Below, piece after piece: positions 15,379 through 22,554 of a stretch of DNA of 32,519 nucleotides. The number at the start of each line of letters is the position of its first letter. Position 1 is the first letter of the stretch. This DNA is from Desulfobacteraceae bacterium. GTDB taxonomy: Bacteria > Desulfobacterota > Desulfobacteria > Desulfobacterales > SURF-15. Under the pieces are notes generated by a model. The model ran no database searches. It was not told the DNA's origin and was given only the letters and a program-made list of their open reading frames with translations. Location: the NCBI GenBank assembly GCA_003599475.1, contig QZKK01000001.1, positions 1 through 32,519 on the forward strand, read 5' to 3'. The translations under genes were made by a program, and so were the position numbers.

Positions 15379-16386
15379 ATGAATGAAAACGCTTTTAAAG
15401 TCGTCGCTCAGAAACTGCCGGCGCGGTGTCTCCCGGTTTTCGGAGAAGGTTTTGCCATCGAGGAAAAAATTTTGAACGCGGCCGGTGCCAAACTGCTGGT
15501 AATCGATACCGATTCCGAAGACCGATATCTCGAAGCCGCGAAAGATGCCGATGCCCTCCTGGTTTATGCGGGCGGGCTGCAGGTCGGCAGAAAGACGATC
15601 CAGTCGCTGGAGAGGTGCAAAATCATCGCCGTCGCGGCGGTGGGCTACGACAATGTGGATATCGGTGCGGCGAGGGACCGAAACCTCTGGGTTACCAATG
15701 TGCCGGATGTATTCATCGAAGAGGTCGCCGACCACACCCTGACGCTGCTTCTTTCCGCCTGGCGCCGTCTGACGGTTCAGGACCGGATGGTTCGAACCGG
15801 GCGATGGAGCGAGGCCCGGCCGATGTTGAACCGGATTCCCAGGTTGATGGGGCAAACCCTGGGGTTCATCTCATTCGGCAACGTACCGAAGTCCGTCTCC
15901 CGAAGGGCCAAAGCTTTCGGTTTTCACATGATGGCCTACGACCCGTATATCAGCGAACTGACCATGTTCGAACACGGGGTTGAGCCGGTAACGGAGCTTT
16001 CCGAGCTGCTGGCACGCTCCGATTTCGTATCGGCCCACCTTCCCTTGAGCGTAGAAACGCGGCATATGCTCTCGGATGCGCAGTTTCGCCGGATGAAGCC
16101 ATCCGCTGTTTTCATCAACACCGGCCGGGGGGCAACCGTCGATGAACGGGCTCTCGTCAAGGCACTGAAGGAAGGCTGGATTGCAGGGGCCGCCTTGGAT
16201 GTGTTCGAAACAGAGCCGGTTGAAGCGGCCAATCCGCTTCTCGCCATGGAAAACGTGATCCTTACGGCGCATGCGGCATCGGCCTCCTCCCGGATGCCCC
16301 CCGAAACCCGCCGCCGCGCAGCAAACGAGATCGTGAGGGTGCTGAAAGGCGGTTCTCCGATTTTCCCCGTTGTCCGGCCGCGCTGA
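15379..16386 (+). CDS. D-2-hydroxyacid dehydrogenase, CtBP-like, with altered Rossmann motif
   Basis: NAD-dependent D-isomer 2-hydroxyacid dehydrogenase fold. The catalytic set is in place: R250 in INTGRGATVDE, E279 in LDVFETEP and H298 in ILTAHAAS. VGYDNVDIGAARDRNLWVTNVPD (substrate domain) and the EEVADHTLTLLLSAWRR hinge are typical of the C-terminal-binding-protein-like branch. The dinucleotide motif, usually GxGxxG, reads S165-F-G-N-V-P170, so two of three glycines are replaced. The length, 335 residues, is normal. The start follows AAAGGGGAA. It may be a cofactor-altered or regulatory branch; substrate unknown. A CBS-pair gene follows at 16494 on the same strand. Confidence 0.85.
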   Translation: MNENAFKVVAQKLPARCLPVFGEGFAIEEKILNAAGAKLLVIDTDSEDRYLEAAKDADALLVYAGGLQVGRKTIQSLERCKIIAVAAVGYDNVDIGAARDRNLWVTNVPDVFIEEVADHTLTLLLSAWRRLTVQDRMVRTGRWSEARPMLNRIPRLMGQTLGFISFGNVPKSVSRRAKAFGFHMMAYDPYISELTMFEHGVEPVTELSELLARSDFVSAHLPLSVETRHMLSDAQFRRMKPSAVFINTGRGATVDERALVKALKEGWIAGAALDVFETEPVEAANPLLAMENVILTAHAASASSRMPPETRRRAANEIVRVLKGGSPIFPVVRPR

Positions 16387-16448
16387 GGCAGGTCGAATTT
16401 TCCGCCACGGTGGACCGGCAGCGGTTCGATGATCATCTTTAAGTAAAG

Positions 16449-16478
16449 GTTGCGGGCAACCGGTCCGCAACAAATTTT
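16449..16478 (+). terminator. Hairpin with short T-run before the CBS gene
   Basis: GTTGCGG (16449-16455) pairs perfectly with CCGCAAC (16465-16471) around a nine-base loop, followed by AAATTTT. It lies 62 bases after the dehydrogenase stop and just before the AAGGAGG of the CBS gene. It is a weak terminator or a 5'-leader hairpin. Confidence 0.35.
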
Positions 16479-16493
16479 AAGGAGGATCCTATC

Positions 16494-16958
16494 ATGAAAA
16501 CCGCGGAAGAGATCGTCCTGGAGAAAGGCGGTGAAATCGTCAGCGTGACCTCCGGAACGAGTCTATACGATGCCCTGAAACTGATGGTGCAGAAAAATGT
16601 CGGATCCGTTGTGGTCATGGATGCAGGGGAGCCGAAGGGAATCTGGACGGCAAGAAACCTGATGAAAGATACGCTTGCGGAGGGGTTCGATCCCAAGGCA
16701 GCCGGAATCGAACGGCACATGAACGCCTGCGCATGTACGGCACCGCATACCGATACGATTTACGATCTGATGGACAAATTTCTGGGCCTTCGAACCAACC
16801 ATCTGCTGATCGAAAAAGAAGGAAGGCATATCGGACTCCTGTCCTCGGGCGATGTCATAAAGGCGACCATTCAGGATAAGACCGAAGAGCTGAAAAAGTT
16901 AAATTCCATGTTTAGCTGGCAGTACTATGAAGAATGGCGGTGGAAGCCGAGAAAATGA
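16494..16958 (+). CDS. CBS-domain-pair protein
   Basis: Stand-alone Bateman module of two CBS domains (about residues 8-62 and 75-130), which in other proteins bind AMP, ATP or S-adenosyl ligands and act as energy sensors. The first repeat ends GIWTARNLMKD and the second HIGLLSSGDVIKATI, the usual CBS end strand plus helix. The C-terminal tail FSWQYYEEWRW is aromatic. The length, 154 residues, is standard. It has an excellent AAGGAGG ribosome site. Partner unknown; neighbours are the dehydrogenase and Hsp33. Confidence 0.88.
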   Translation: MKTAEEIVLEKGGEIVSVTSGTSLYDALKLMVQKNVGSVVVMDAGEPKGIWTARNLMKDTLAEGFDPKAAGIERHMNACACTAPHTDTIYDLMDKFLGLRTNHLLIEKEGRHIGLLSSGDVIKATIQDKTEELKKLNSMFSWQYYEEWRWKPRK

Positions 16959-16969
16959 CAATGAGGCGA

Positions 16970-17105
16970 CAGGTCGCAGGTGTCGGGTGTCAGGTGTCAG
17001 GGTGCGGAGACGGTGCTTGTGATTACATCCCGCGCCTCCATGCATCTCGGGCGTAACATGAAAAATGCACACTCCCGACACCCGAAACCTGACACCGGAA
17101 ACCTG
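16970..17105. repeat. Palindrome of CAGGTGTCGGG words
   Basis: The left arm (16970-17005) consists of CAGGTGTCGGGTGTCAGGTG-type words; the right arm (17070-17105) is their inverse, with CCCGACACCCGAAACCTGAC. They align head to head over about 35 bases with scattered mismatches. The loop of about 65 bases is unrelated. It occupies most of the space between the CBS and hslO genes. Confidence 0.75.
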
Positions 17106-17140
17106 ATGTTATGGAAAAGAAGGCATTCGAGGGTGAATCA

Positions 17141-18052
17141 ATGAAGCAGCGGCTGCTTGCCGCTGCCGCGGACCGCATGTACAATTTTTTGCTGGCCGGC
17201 GGAGCCATCCGCGGGGTCATCTTAAATGGCACACGCATGGTCAATGAGATGCGGGCCAATCACGAGCTGGGAATCCTGGAGACGCTGGTGCTTGGGCGGG
17301 GTTACCTGGGCGCAGGGCTGATGTCGGCGGATCTGAAAGGTTTTGACCGGATTCGTATGAACATCGATTGTTCGGGCCCGATCAAGGGGATGGTCGTCGA
17401 AGCCAATGCCTTCGGGGAGGTTCGCGGCTACCTGAAGAACATTCCGATTCCGATCGAAAAGCCGATGGAAGATTTCAACCTCTCGCCTTTTTTCGGCTCC
17501 GGAATCCTGTCCGTGACCCGCTATCTTCAGGATGCCAAGCAGCCTTTCACCGGTCAGGTTTTTCTGAAGTACGGCAACATCGCCCAGGATCTTGCATACT
17601 ATTTTCTGACCTCCGAGCAGATTCCGGCCGCATTCAACATCAGCATCAAATTCGACAGAAACGGGCGCGTGACCGGAGCCGGAGGGTTGTTCCTTCAAGC
17701 CATGCCCGAGGTGGACGAACAGACCGTTGCAGACCTGGAGCGGAGGGTTGCAGGTCTGCCCTCGCTGGGTGTCGTTTTCGGCGATGAAATCGATCCGGAG
17801 GAGGTGGTCAACGAAAACTTCGGCATCCACTCACCGAAAATTCTTGCGAATCGGCGGATCGAATTCATGTGCCACTGCAACCGGGAGAGGCTCAGAAACC
17901 TGATCACTCTTCTGCCGATCGATGAATTGAAGGATATTGCCGAAAATGGACCCTTTCCCCTGGAAATCCGATGCGAGTATTGCGGCACACCTTATCTTTT
18001 CAACCGGGATGCCGTCCAGAGAATCTACGGGAAGCGTTTCCCGAACAATTGA
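17141..18052 (+). CDS. hslO: Hsp33 redox-regulated molecular chaperone
   Basis: Cytosolic holdase switched on by oxidative unfolding. The N-terminal domain (about residues 1-180) has GVILNGTRMVNEMRANHELG and the family run VVEANAFGEVRGYL. The C-terminal zinc switch has all four cysteines, in FMCHCNRERL and RCEYCGTPYLF, so redox control should be intact. I chose the ATG at 17141, which follows GAGGGTG and matches the family start; the upstream ATG at 17111 lacks a ribosome site and lies at the edge of the palindrome. The length is 303 residues, normal. Confidence 0.9.
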   Translation: MKQRLLAAAADRMYNFLLAGGAIRGVILNGTRMVNEMRANHELGILETLVLGRGYLGAGLMSADLKGFDRIRMNIDCSGPIKGMVVEANAFGEVRGYLKNIPIPIEKPMEDFNLSPFFGSGILSVTRYLQDAKQPFTGQVFLKYGNIAQDLAYYFLTSEQIPAAFNISIKFDRNGRVTGAGGLFLQAMPEVDEQTVADLERRVAGLPSLGVVFGDEIDPEEVVNENFGIHSPKILANRRIEFMCHCNRERLRNLITLLPIDELKDIAENGPFPLEIRCEYCGTPYLFNRDAVQRIYGKRFPNN

Positions 18053-18197
18053 AAGAGCTGAAAGTCCAAAGCTGAAAGCTCAAAGCAAATCCAAATAGCT
18101 CTAAGTTGAAAGACTAGGCTCAAAGCGGAAAGCACACCCGAAGAGCTCAAAGCTCGAGGCAATCTAAAACCTAAAATCTAAATCTAAAATTTAAAAC
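18053..18197. repeat. Direct degenerate word tract (GCTGAAAGC / AATCTAAAA)
   Basis: Two word tracts run in direct orientation. The first, 18053-18160, repeats GCTGAAAGC, GCTCAAAGC and GAGCTCAAAGCTC. The second, about 18160-18197, repeats ATCTAAAA variants. Unlike the other elements in the window, I see no inverted partner. It fills the space between convergent hslO and the M20 peptidase and supplies the stop codon (TAA, 18191-18193, minus strand) of the peptidase. Confidence 0.65.
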
Positions 18198-19567
18198 GTT
18201 CTTCGTCCCAGTTCCTCCAGGAGCATTCCGTAGGCTTTCGGGCCCCGCTCGAAGCTGCTCATCCTGAAAAATTCATCCGGTGCGTGTACGTTTTCATCCT
18301 TCAAGCCGAATGCAAAATTTACGGTATGGGCGTTCAGGTTCTTTAAAAATACGCTGAGGATGGGGATCGTTCCTCCCATCCTTGCATGATAGGGGGCCTT
18401 TCCGTAGATCGACCTCAGTACCGAATCGGCGGCCTCGTTGCCTGGATGATCTGCGGGGATGACGTAGGGATCGGCTTTGCCGGCAATCGGATAAGCCGAG
18501 ACTTTGACCTGCCGGGGGGCATGTTTTTCGACGTGCCGGATGAGCAGCCGGCGAATGGTTTCCGGATCCTGATCCGGCACAAGGCGGCAGCTTATCTTCG
18601 CATGCGCCGTGCTCGGTAGGACCGTCTTCAGGCCTTCTCCCTGAAACCCGCCCCAGATCCCGTTTGCATCCAGCGTGGGTCTTGTCCAGACCCGCTCGAA
18701 GGTGGTGTAGCCGGGCTCCCCGAACAGAGCGTCCACCCCGACCAGAGACTTGTATTCGGATTCTTCGAAAGGGATTTCCGCGATCTGTTCGCGATCGGCT
18801 TCTGAGATCGGTCGAACGGCGTCATAGAATCCCTCTACGGCGATTTTTCCCTCCGCATCCCGCATCGAATCGATGATCCGGGCCAACGCATGAATGGGAT
18901 TCATGAAGGTTCCGCCGAAGGAGCCGGAGTGGCTGTCCCGGGCTGCCGCCTGGACATCGATTTGTATCGCGCAGAGTCCTCTGAGCCCGACGATCAGGGC
19001 CGGCTGGTCCTCTTCCCATTGCCCCCCGTCCGCACTCAATATCAGATCGCAGGAAAGCAGGTCTCTGTGGGCTGGAATCGCTTCTGCGAGCTGGGGGCTT
19101 CCGATCTCCTCCTGGCCTTCGAAGAAAAATTTCAGGTTCACGGGCAGGGTGCCGGTCGTCTTGAGCAACGCCTCGGCGGCAAGAATCGGGATCAGCATGT
19201 TTCCCTTATCGTCCGAAGCGCCCCTGGCGTAGATGCGGTCGTTTTCCAAACGGGGCTCGAACGGGGGCGAGGTCCAAAGATCGAGCGGATCCACCGGCTG
19301 AACGTCGAAATGACCGTAGATCATCACGGTGGGCTTGTCCGGTTTGTGCAACCATTCTCCGTAAATCGCCGGATGCCCGGAGATTTTTATCTTCCGAACG
19401 TTTTCAAACCCGCCGCGCTGAAGACGCGCTGCAACCCAGTCTGCAGCGCGATCGACATCTCCGGCATGCTGCGGCAGGCTTGAGATACTCGGGATTCGGA
19501 GAAAATCGAAATACTCTTTCAGGAATTCGGTTTTATGCTCTTTTAAGTATGCCTCCCAGGTTGCCAT
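18191..19567 (-). CDS. M20 family dipeptidase / metallopeptidase
   Basis: Two-zinc exopeptidase of the M20 family, the dipeptidase branch close to carnosinase and CNDP-like enzymes. Metal and catalytic motifs: YGHFDVQP (H86, D88), RGASDDKGNM (D119/D120), EGQEEIGS (E153 base, E154) and a late His in ENVHAPDEF. SHSGSFGGTFMNP and RMGGTIPI support the substrate and dimer parts. The length, 458 residues, is as expected. It has an AAAGGAG ribosome site. The last codon and stop run into the word tract behind it. It is monocistronic and convergent with hslO. Confidence 0.88.
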   Translation of the reverse strand: MATWEAYLKEHKTEFLKEYFDFLRIPSISSLPQHAGDVDRAADWVAARLQRGGFENVRKIKISGHPAIYGEWLHKPDKPTVMIYGHFDVQPVDPLDLWTSPPFEPRLENDRIYARGASDDKGNMLIPILAAEALLKTTGTLPVNLKFFFEGQEEIGSPQLAEAIPAHRDLLSCDLILSADGGQWEEDQPALIVGLRGLCAIQIDVQAAARDSHSGSFGGTFMNPIHALARIIDSMRDAEGKIAVEGFYDAVRPISEADREQIAEIPFEESEYKSLVGVDALFGEPGYTTFERVWTRPTLDANGIWGGFQGEGLKTVLPSTAHAKISCRLVPDQDPETIRRLLIRHVEKHAPRQVKVSAYPIAGKADPYVIPADHPGNEAADSVLRSIYGKAPYHARMGGTIPILSVFLKNLNAHTVNFAFGLKDENVHAPDEFFRMSSFERGPKAYGMLLEELGRRTF

Positions 19568-19812
19568 CGCTTTCGGACTCCTTTCTCTGAATGTGTATGG
19601 AAATTTCGGGACCGATCACAGCCGTTAAAAACCAACTTATCGCACCGATGCGCAATGATCAAGACGATGCTCCGATTCTGCAGCAATTCCGGCACGGCTC
19701 ATCTTTCGATTCCGCTCCGACTCGGACAACCCCGGCAACTCATCATGGCCTTACCGTCGGAATTTTGCTAAGATCTGCATGAAGAAACGAATCGCAGGGA
19801 GATATTCACACG

Positions 19813-20766
19813 ATGGCACAAAAAGACGCGAATCCGACATGTTCCGCATGCGGCGAACCGGTGCGGGAAAGCTGGAAGTTCTGCCCGGCCTGTGAGACGC
19901 CCTTGGGCGCTCCTGTCTGTCCTCGGTGTAAAATGCCGGTCAAGGAAAATTGGAGGCGATGTCCGGAGTGCGAAGCCCGGCTCATCTGCAAAGCATGCGG
20001 AAATCGAATCCCGCCGGGAAACACGGGGTGCCCGAACTGTGAAAAAGCAGCGGCGCCGGTCGAGCATCGGGTAAAAACGATCGAAGAGCCGGCTGCGGGA
20101 ATCGAGTTTGTCCTGATTCCAGGCGGGGTTTTCATGATGGGAGATCTGTTCGATGAAGGAGTCGGCAATGAAAAGCCGGTCCATGAAGTCCGCCTGGATT
20201 CTTTCTACTTAGGCAAGTATCCCGTGACCCAGGAGCAGTGGGTACGCCTGACGGGCGAAAACCCTTCGAAGTTCAAGGGGGACCGTAGACCGGTCGAACA
20301 GGTCTCGATCGAAGACGTAGAGGCGTTTCTCCGAAAGATCTCGGCGGCGAACCGGCAGCAGTTCGAGTTTCGGCTCCCTTCGGAAGCCGAGTGGGAATAT
20401 GCGGCCAGAAGCGGGGGTAAAGAAGAGCGGTATGCCGGCTCCGATGCAGCCGTACAGGTGGCCTGGCACATCGATAACAGCGACGGTATGACCCATCCGG
20501 TGGGCGAAAAGAGGCCGAACGGCCTCGGACTCTTCGATATGAGCGGAAACGTCTGGGAGTGGTGCCTCGATACATTCCTGGAAGATGCATATCCGATGCA
20601 TCCGGCTAAGAACCCGATCTGCAGGGAAAAAGGAGCGGACCGGGTCATTCGGGGCGGAAGCTGGAACATCGATGCCTGGAGCGTTCGATGTGCGAGGCGG
20701 TTCAGCTTCTCATCCGATTTTTCCGGTTCCGGCCTGGGATTCAGGTTGGTGGCGGTTCCCCGTTGA
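19813..20766 (+). CDS. Triple zinc-ribbon SUMF1-domain protein
   Basis: Fusion of three short zinc ribbons to a formylglycine-generating-enzyme-like (SUMF1) domain. The twelve ribbon cysteines fall at residues 10/13/24/27, 36/39/50/53 and 59/62/73/76. The SUMF1 domain (about 97-317) has FVLIPGGVFMMGD, YPVTQEQW, FRLPSEAEWEYAAR, GLFDMSGNVWEW and RVIRGGSWNIDAW. The two active-site cysteines of true FGE, in the GGSW region, are absent (only C293 nearby), so sulfatase maturation is not supported. Cytoplasmic, with no signal peptide. GGGAGAT precedes the ATG. Its 3' end overlaps the convergent EEP gene by 26 bases. Function unknown; a binding or regulatory role is inference. Confidence 0.85.
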   Translation: MAQKDANPTCSACGEPVRESWKFCPACETPLGAPVCPRCKMPVKENWRRCPECEARLICKACGNRIPPGNTGCPNCEKAAAPVEHRVKTIEEPAAGIEFVLIPGGVFMMGDLFDEGVGNEKPVHEVRLDSFYLGKYPVTQEQWVRLTGENPSKFKGDRRPVEQVSIEDVEAFLRKISAANRQQFEFRLPSEAEWEYAARSGGKEERYAGSDAAVQVAWHIDNSDGMTHPVGEKRPNGLGLFDMSGNVWEWCLDTFLEDAYPMHPAKNPICREKGADRVIRGGSWNIDAWSVRCARRFSFSSDFSGSGLGFRLVAVPR

Positions 20767-21679
20767 ACTGCACGATCGGAAAGGATCGCTGTGGAATGTC
20801 ACGATTCAGCTCATGGAGGTTCGGAAGGCTTTGTCCTTTCGGTTTTCCGTTCCGGATGCCGAGCTCTGCAAAAAGGGGCAGGTGATCCGAAGCCATCAGC
20901 GTTTCCGGTGTCCTCGGCACTTCGACATTCAGCGCCCGGAAATGTTCGGAAACAAAGATGTGGTCGATCCGAAAAAGAGGGGTTCTGGAATGAAACGTAC
21001 GTTTCGGCAGAAAAAGGTGGTCCAGCTCTCTCTGCACGTCGTTCAGTTTGCGCGATAATTTCCGGTACACGGAGGAGGCGGCTCCGGCGTTGAGATCTCC
21101 ACAGAAGACAATCGGCTCATCTTCGGGAACCGATGCAAGCCACTGTTCCCCCAACAGCACCTCGAGCTGCTTTCGACGTTCGATCTTAAAGAGGCTCAGA
21201 TGGGTGTTGAAGAAATGGATCGGACCCGCCGGTGTCCGGATGATGGCACGAATTGCCCCTCTTTTCCGAAGTCGCAGCCTGGAGTTGAAATTCGGAAGCC
21301 AATCGCGGTGAATCTCTTCGAACGGACATCGGGTCAAGATGGCCAGCCCGAAGGCATGCAGACATTTTTCTTCGATCGGGAAAAACACATAATCCATGTC
21401 CAGTTCGCGGGCGATGATCTTCGCTTGGTTGGAGTTTCCGTTCGGACATTTTTCAGAATCCACCTCTTGAAGAGCGATGACATCCGCGTCCAACTCACCG
21501 ATGATGTCTGCAATCCTTCCAGGCCTCACCTTTCTATCCTGATTGACGCAGCTATGGATGTTGTAAGTCATGATGCGGACGACAGATTCATTTGCAGGCA
21601 GCTCCGCCTGGAAATCCTCATCGCGGTCTGCCGGCTGAATGATTTTACGTTTTGTCGCTTTTGATAATTGAAGTTTCAT
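20741..21679 (-). CDS. Endonuclease/exonuclease/phosphatase (EEP) family protein
   Basis: Metal-dependent phosphodiesterase fold (DNase I / exonuclease III / inositol-phosphatase-like). Motifs in order: MTYNIHSCVNQD, ALQEVD, NTHLSLF, FCGDLNAG, LFRIDHIFVS and ASDHLPLFAEL, all catalytic groups being present. There is no signal peptide or membrane segment. An N-terminal basic stretch (about residues 1-33) precedes the domain. The length, 312 residues, is about usual. The ribosome site is poor. It is convergent with the SUMF1 gene, which it overlaps by 26 bases. The long leader upstream contains the candidate structured RNA at 21885-21987. Substrate (nucleic acid, phospholipid or other) cannot be told. 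Confidence 0.85.
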   Translation of the reverse strand: MKLQLSKATKRKIIQPADRDEDFQAELPANESVVRIMTYNIHSCVNQDRKVRPGRIADIIGELDADVIALQEVDSEKCPNGNSNQAKIIARELDMDYVFFPIEEKCLHAFGLAILTRCPFEEIHRDWLPNFNSRLRLRKRGAIRAIIRTPAGPIHFFNTHLSLFKIERRKQLEVLLGEQWLASVPEDEPIVFCGDLNAGAASSVYRKLSRKLNDVQRELDHLFLPKRTFHSRTPLFRIDHIFVSEHFRALNVEVPRTPETLMASDHLPLFAELGIRNGKPKGQSLPNLHELNRDIPQRSFPIVQFNGEPPPT

Positions 21680-21755
21680 AACTGTCGGTGGTCATCCTCT
21701 TAAAAGAATAAATCGGCACACCCCGCCTGTGAAGGGGCACAATGATCGAATGCTC

Positions 21756-21770
21756 CCTGTTCCGGACAGG
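21756..21770. promoter_or_regulatory. Perfect short palindrome CCTGT-N5-ACAGG
   Basis: CCTGT and ACAGG flank TCCGG, 77 bases upstream of the EEP start and next to an A/T run. It could be an operator or a leader hairpin. No regulator is recognised. Confidence 0.25.
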
Positions 21771-21884
21771 TAAAAAAAATATTTCGGACTGCGGCCCCTA
21801 AGAAAATCTCTGCGATACGCTTTTACACTGTTTATGCAAATGATGGAAGACTTTATTGCGAGTCGTGCGTAAAAACCGTCGTTC

Positions 21885-21987
21885 CGGCTTGTGCAGGATA
21901 CCGGATGTCCTTCCCCCCTGGCTTTTTATCGGCAGGATAACCCGCAACTCGATAATAGTAAGACCGGGAGGTCGAAGAAACAAGCCG
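21885..21987 (-). ncRNA. Candidate structured RNA: closed four-way junction
   Basis: Read on the minus strand from 21987, the pieces are as follows. P1 arm CGGCTTGT pairs perfectly with ACAAGCCG at 21892-21885. Inside it, P2 is GACC-TCCC-GGTC (21973-21962). P3 is TATCG...CGATA (21954-21927) enclosing GCGGG-TTAT-CCTGC, where one pair is G-U only on the minus strand. P4 is GGACATCCGGTATCC (21910-21896). The order P1-P2-P3-P4-P1 gives a cloverleaf-like closed junction of 103 bases. No TpsiC-type loop or anticodon arm is recognisable, so it is not an ordinary tRNA. It lies in the 494-base gene-free stretch 21680-22173, upstream of the EEP gene on its strand. Pairing was checked by eye only. Confidence 0.45.
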
Positions 21988-22173
21988 TAAAACGGAAAGA
22001 CTGAGGCTGCAAGGTTGATTTTGACGCTCGCGCTTGATTTCCATGCCGCAAACATTAATTTCTTTTAAGATCGCTCGTATCGGGCACCTTCATGAAGTTC
22101 ATAAAAGTTTTCTGCAATTTCATGTTCAAAGGTGCGGAAAGAGCCGGAGATTCAGGATTTCGGGAGAGGGACA

Positions 22174-22485
22174 ATGAGCAGCAATGATGGTCTCCAGGAA
22201 GGGATCATTTCTGAGGTCAAGGATGAGATTACCGAGCCGCCCGCCTACAAGGTGCTGATTCACAATGACGATTATACCACCAAGGAGTTTGTGGTCGGCA
22301 TTCTGATGGCTTATTTCGGCAAAACCGCGGATGAAGCCACCCGGCTCATGTGGTTTGTCCACAGAAACGGAATCGGTGAATGCGGCACTTACCCGTATGA
22401 AGTCGCGGAGACAAAGGTTACTCTCGTTACGGAAGCCGCGAAAGAAAGCGGCTTTCCCCTGAAAACGAGCATCGAGCCCCAGTAG
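22174..22485 (+). CDS. clpS: ATP-dependent Clp protease adaptor ClpS
   Basis: Small adaptor that delivers N-degron substrates to ClpAP. The core is complete: YKVLIHNDDYTTKEFVV (substrate pocket Asn/Asp), ADEATRLMWFVHRNG (conserved His) and YEVAETKVTLVTEAAKESG, followed by the hydrophilic C-terminus. The length is 103 residues from the ATG at 22174, which has GGGAGAGGG ahead; an in-frame GTG at 22132 would add 14 residues but lacks a site. Unusually, no clpA or aat follows; instead a convergent aminotransferase is separated only by a palindrome. clpA must be elsewhere. Confidence 0.9.
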   Translation: MSSNDGLQEGIISEVKDEITEPPAYKVLIHNDDYTTKEFVVGILMAYFGKTADEATRLMWFVHRNGIGECGTYPYEVAETKVTLVTEAAKESGFPLKTSIEPQ

Positions 22486-22551
22486 TAAATCGAAATTCGA
22501 ATATCGAAATACCCCAATGCCAGGGATTTCGGATTTCGTGCTTCGGTTTTA
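22486..22551. repeat. Palindrome of TCGAAATTCGAA words
   Basis: The left arm AAATCGAAATTCGAATATCG (about 22487-22510) is mirrored by GGGATTTCGGATTTCGTGC and CTTCGGTTT (22523-22549). It fills the space between convergent clpS and the aminotransferase gene and probably serves both as a terminator-like structure. Confidence 0.7.
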
Positions 22552-22554
22552 GAG

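Noticed and set aside
18053..18197. CRISPR-like array
   Set aside because: Words are short, degenerate and contiguous, with no fixed repeat length and no unique spacers; no cas genes in the window.
19813..20766. Genuine formylglycine-generating enzyme
   Set aside because: The paired active-site cysteines in the GGSW region are absent and no sulfatase is nearby.
21885..21987. tRNA gene
   Set aside because: Cloverleaf-like layout, but the closing stem, arm lengths and absence of a TpsiC loop and anticodon arm do not fit.
21798..22055. Two overlapping minus-strand frames (85 and 63 residues) in the 21680-22173 gap
   Set aside because: No ribosome site, no known domain; the region is better explained by RNA-like base pairing. 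A very small gene cannot be fully excluded.
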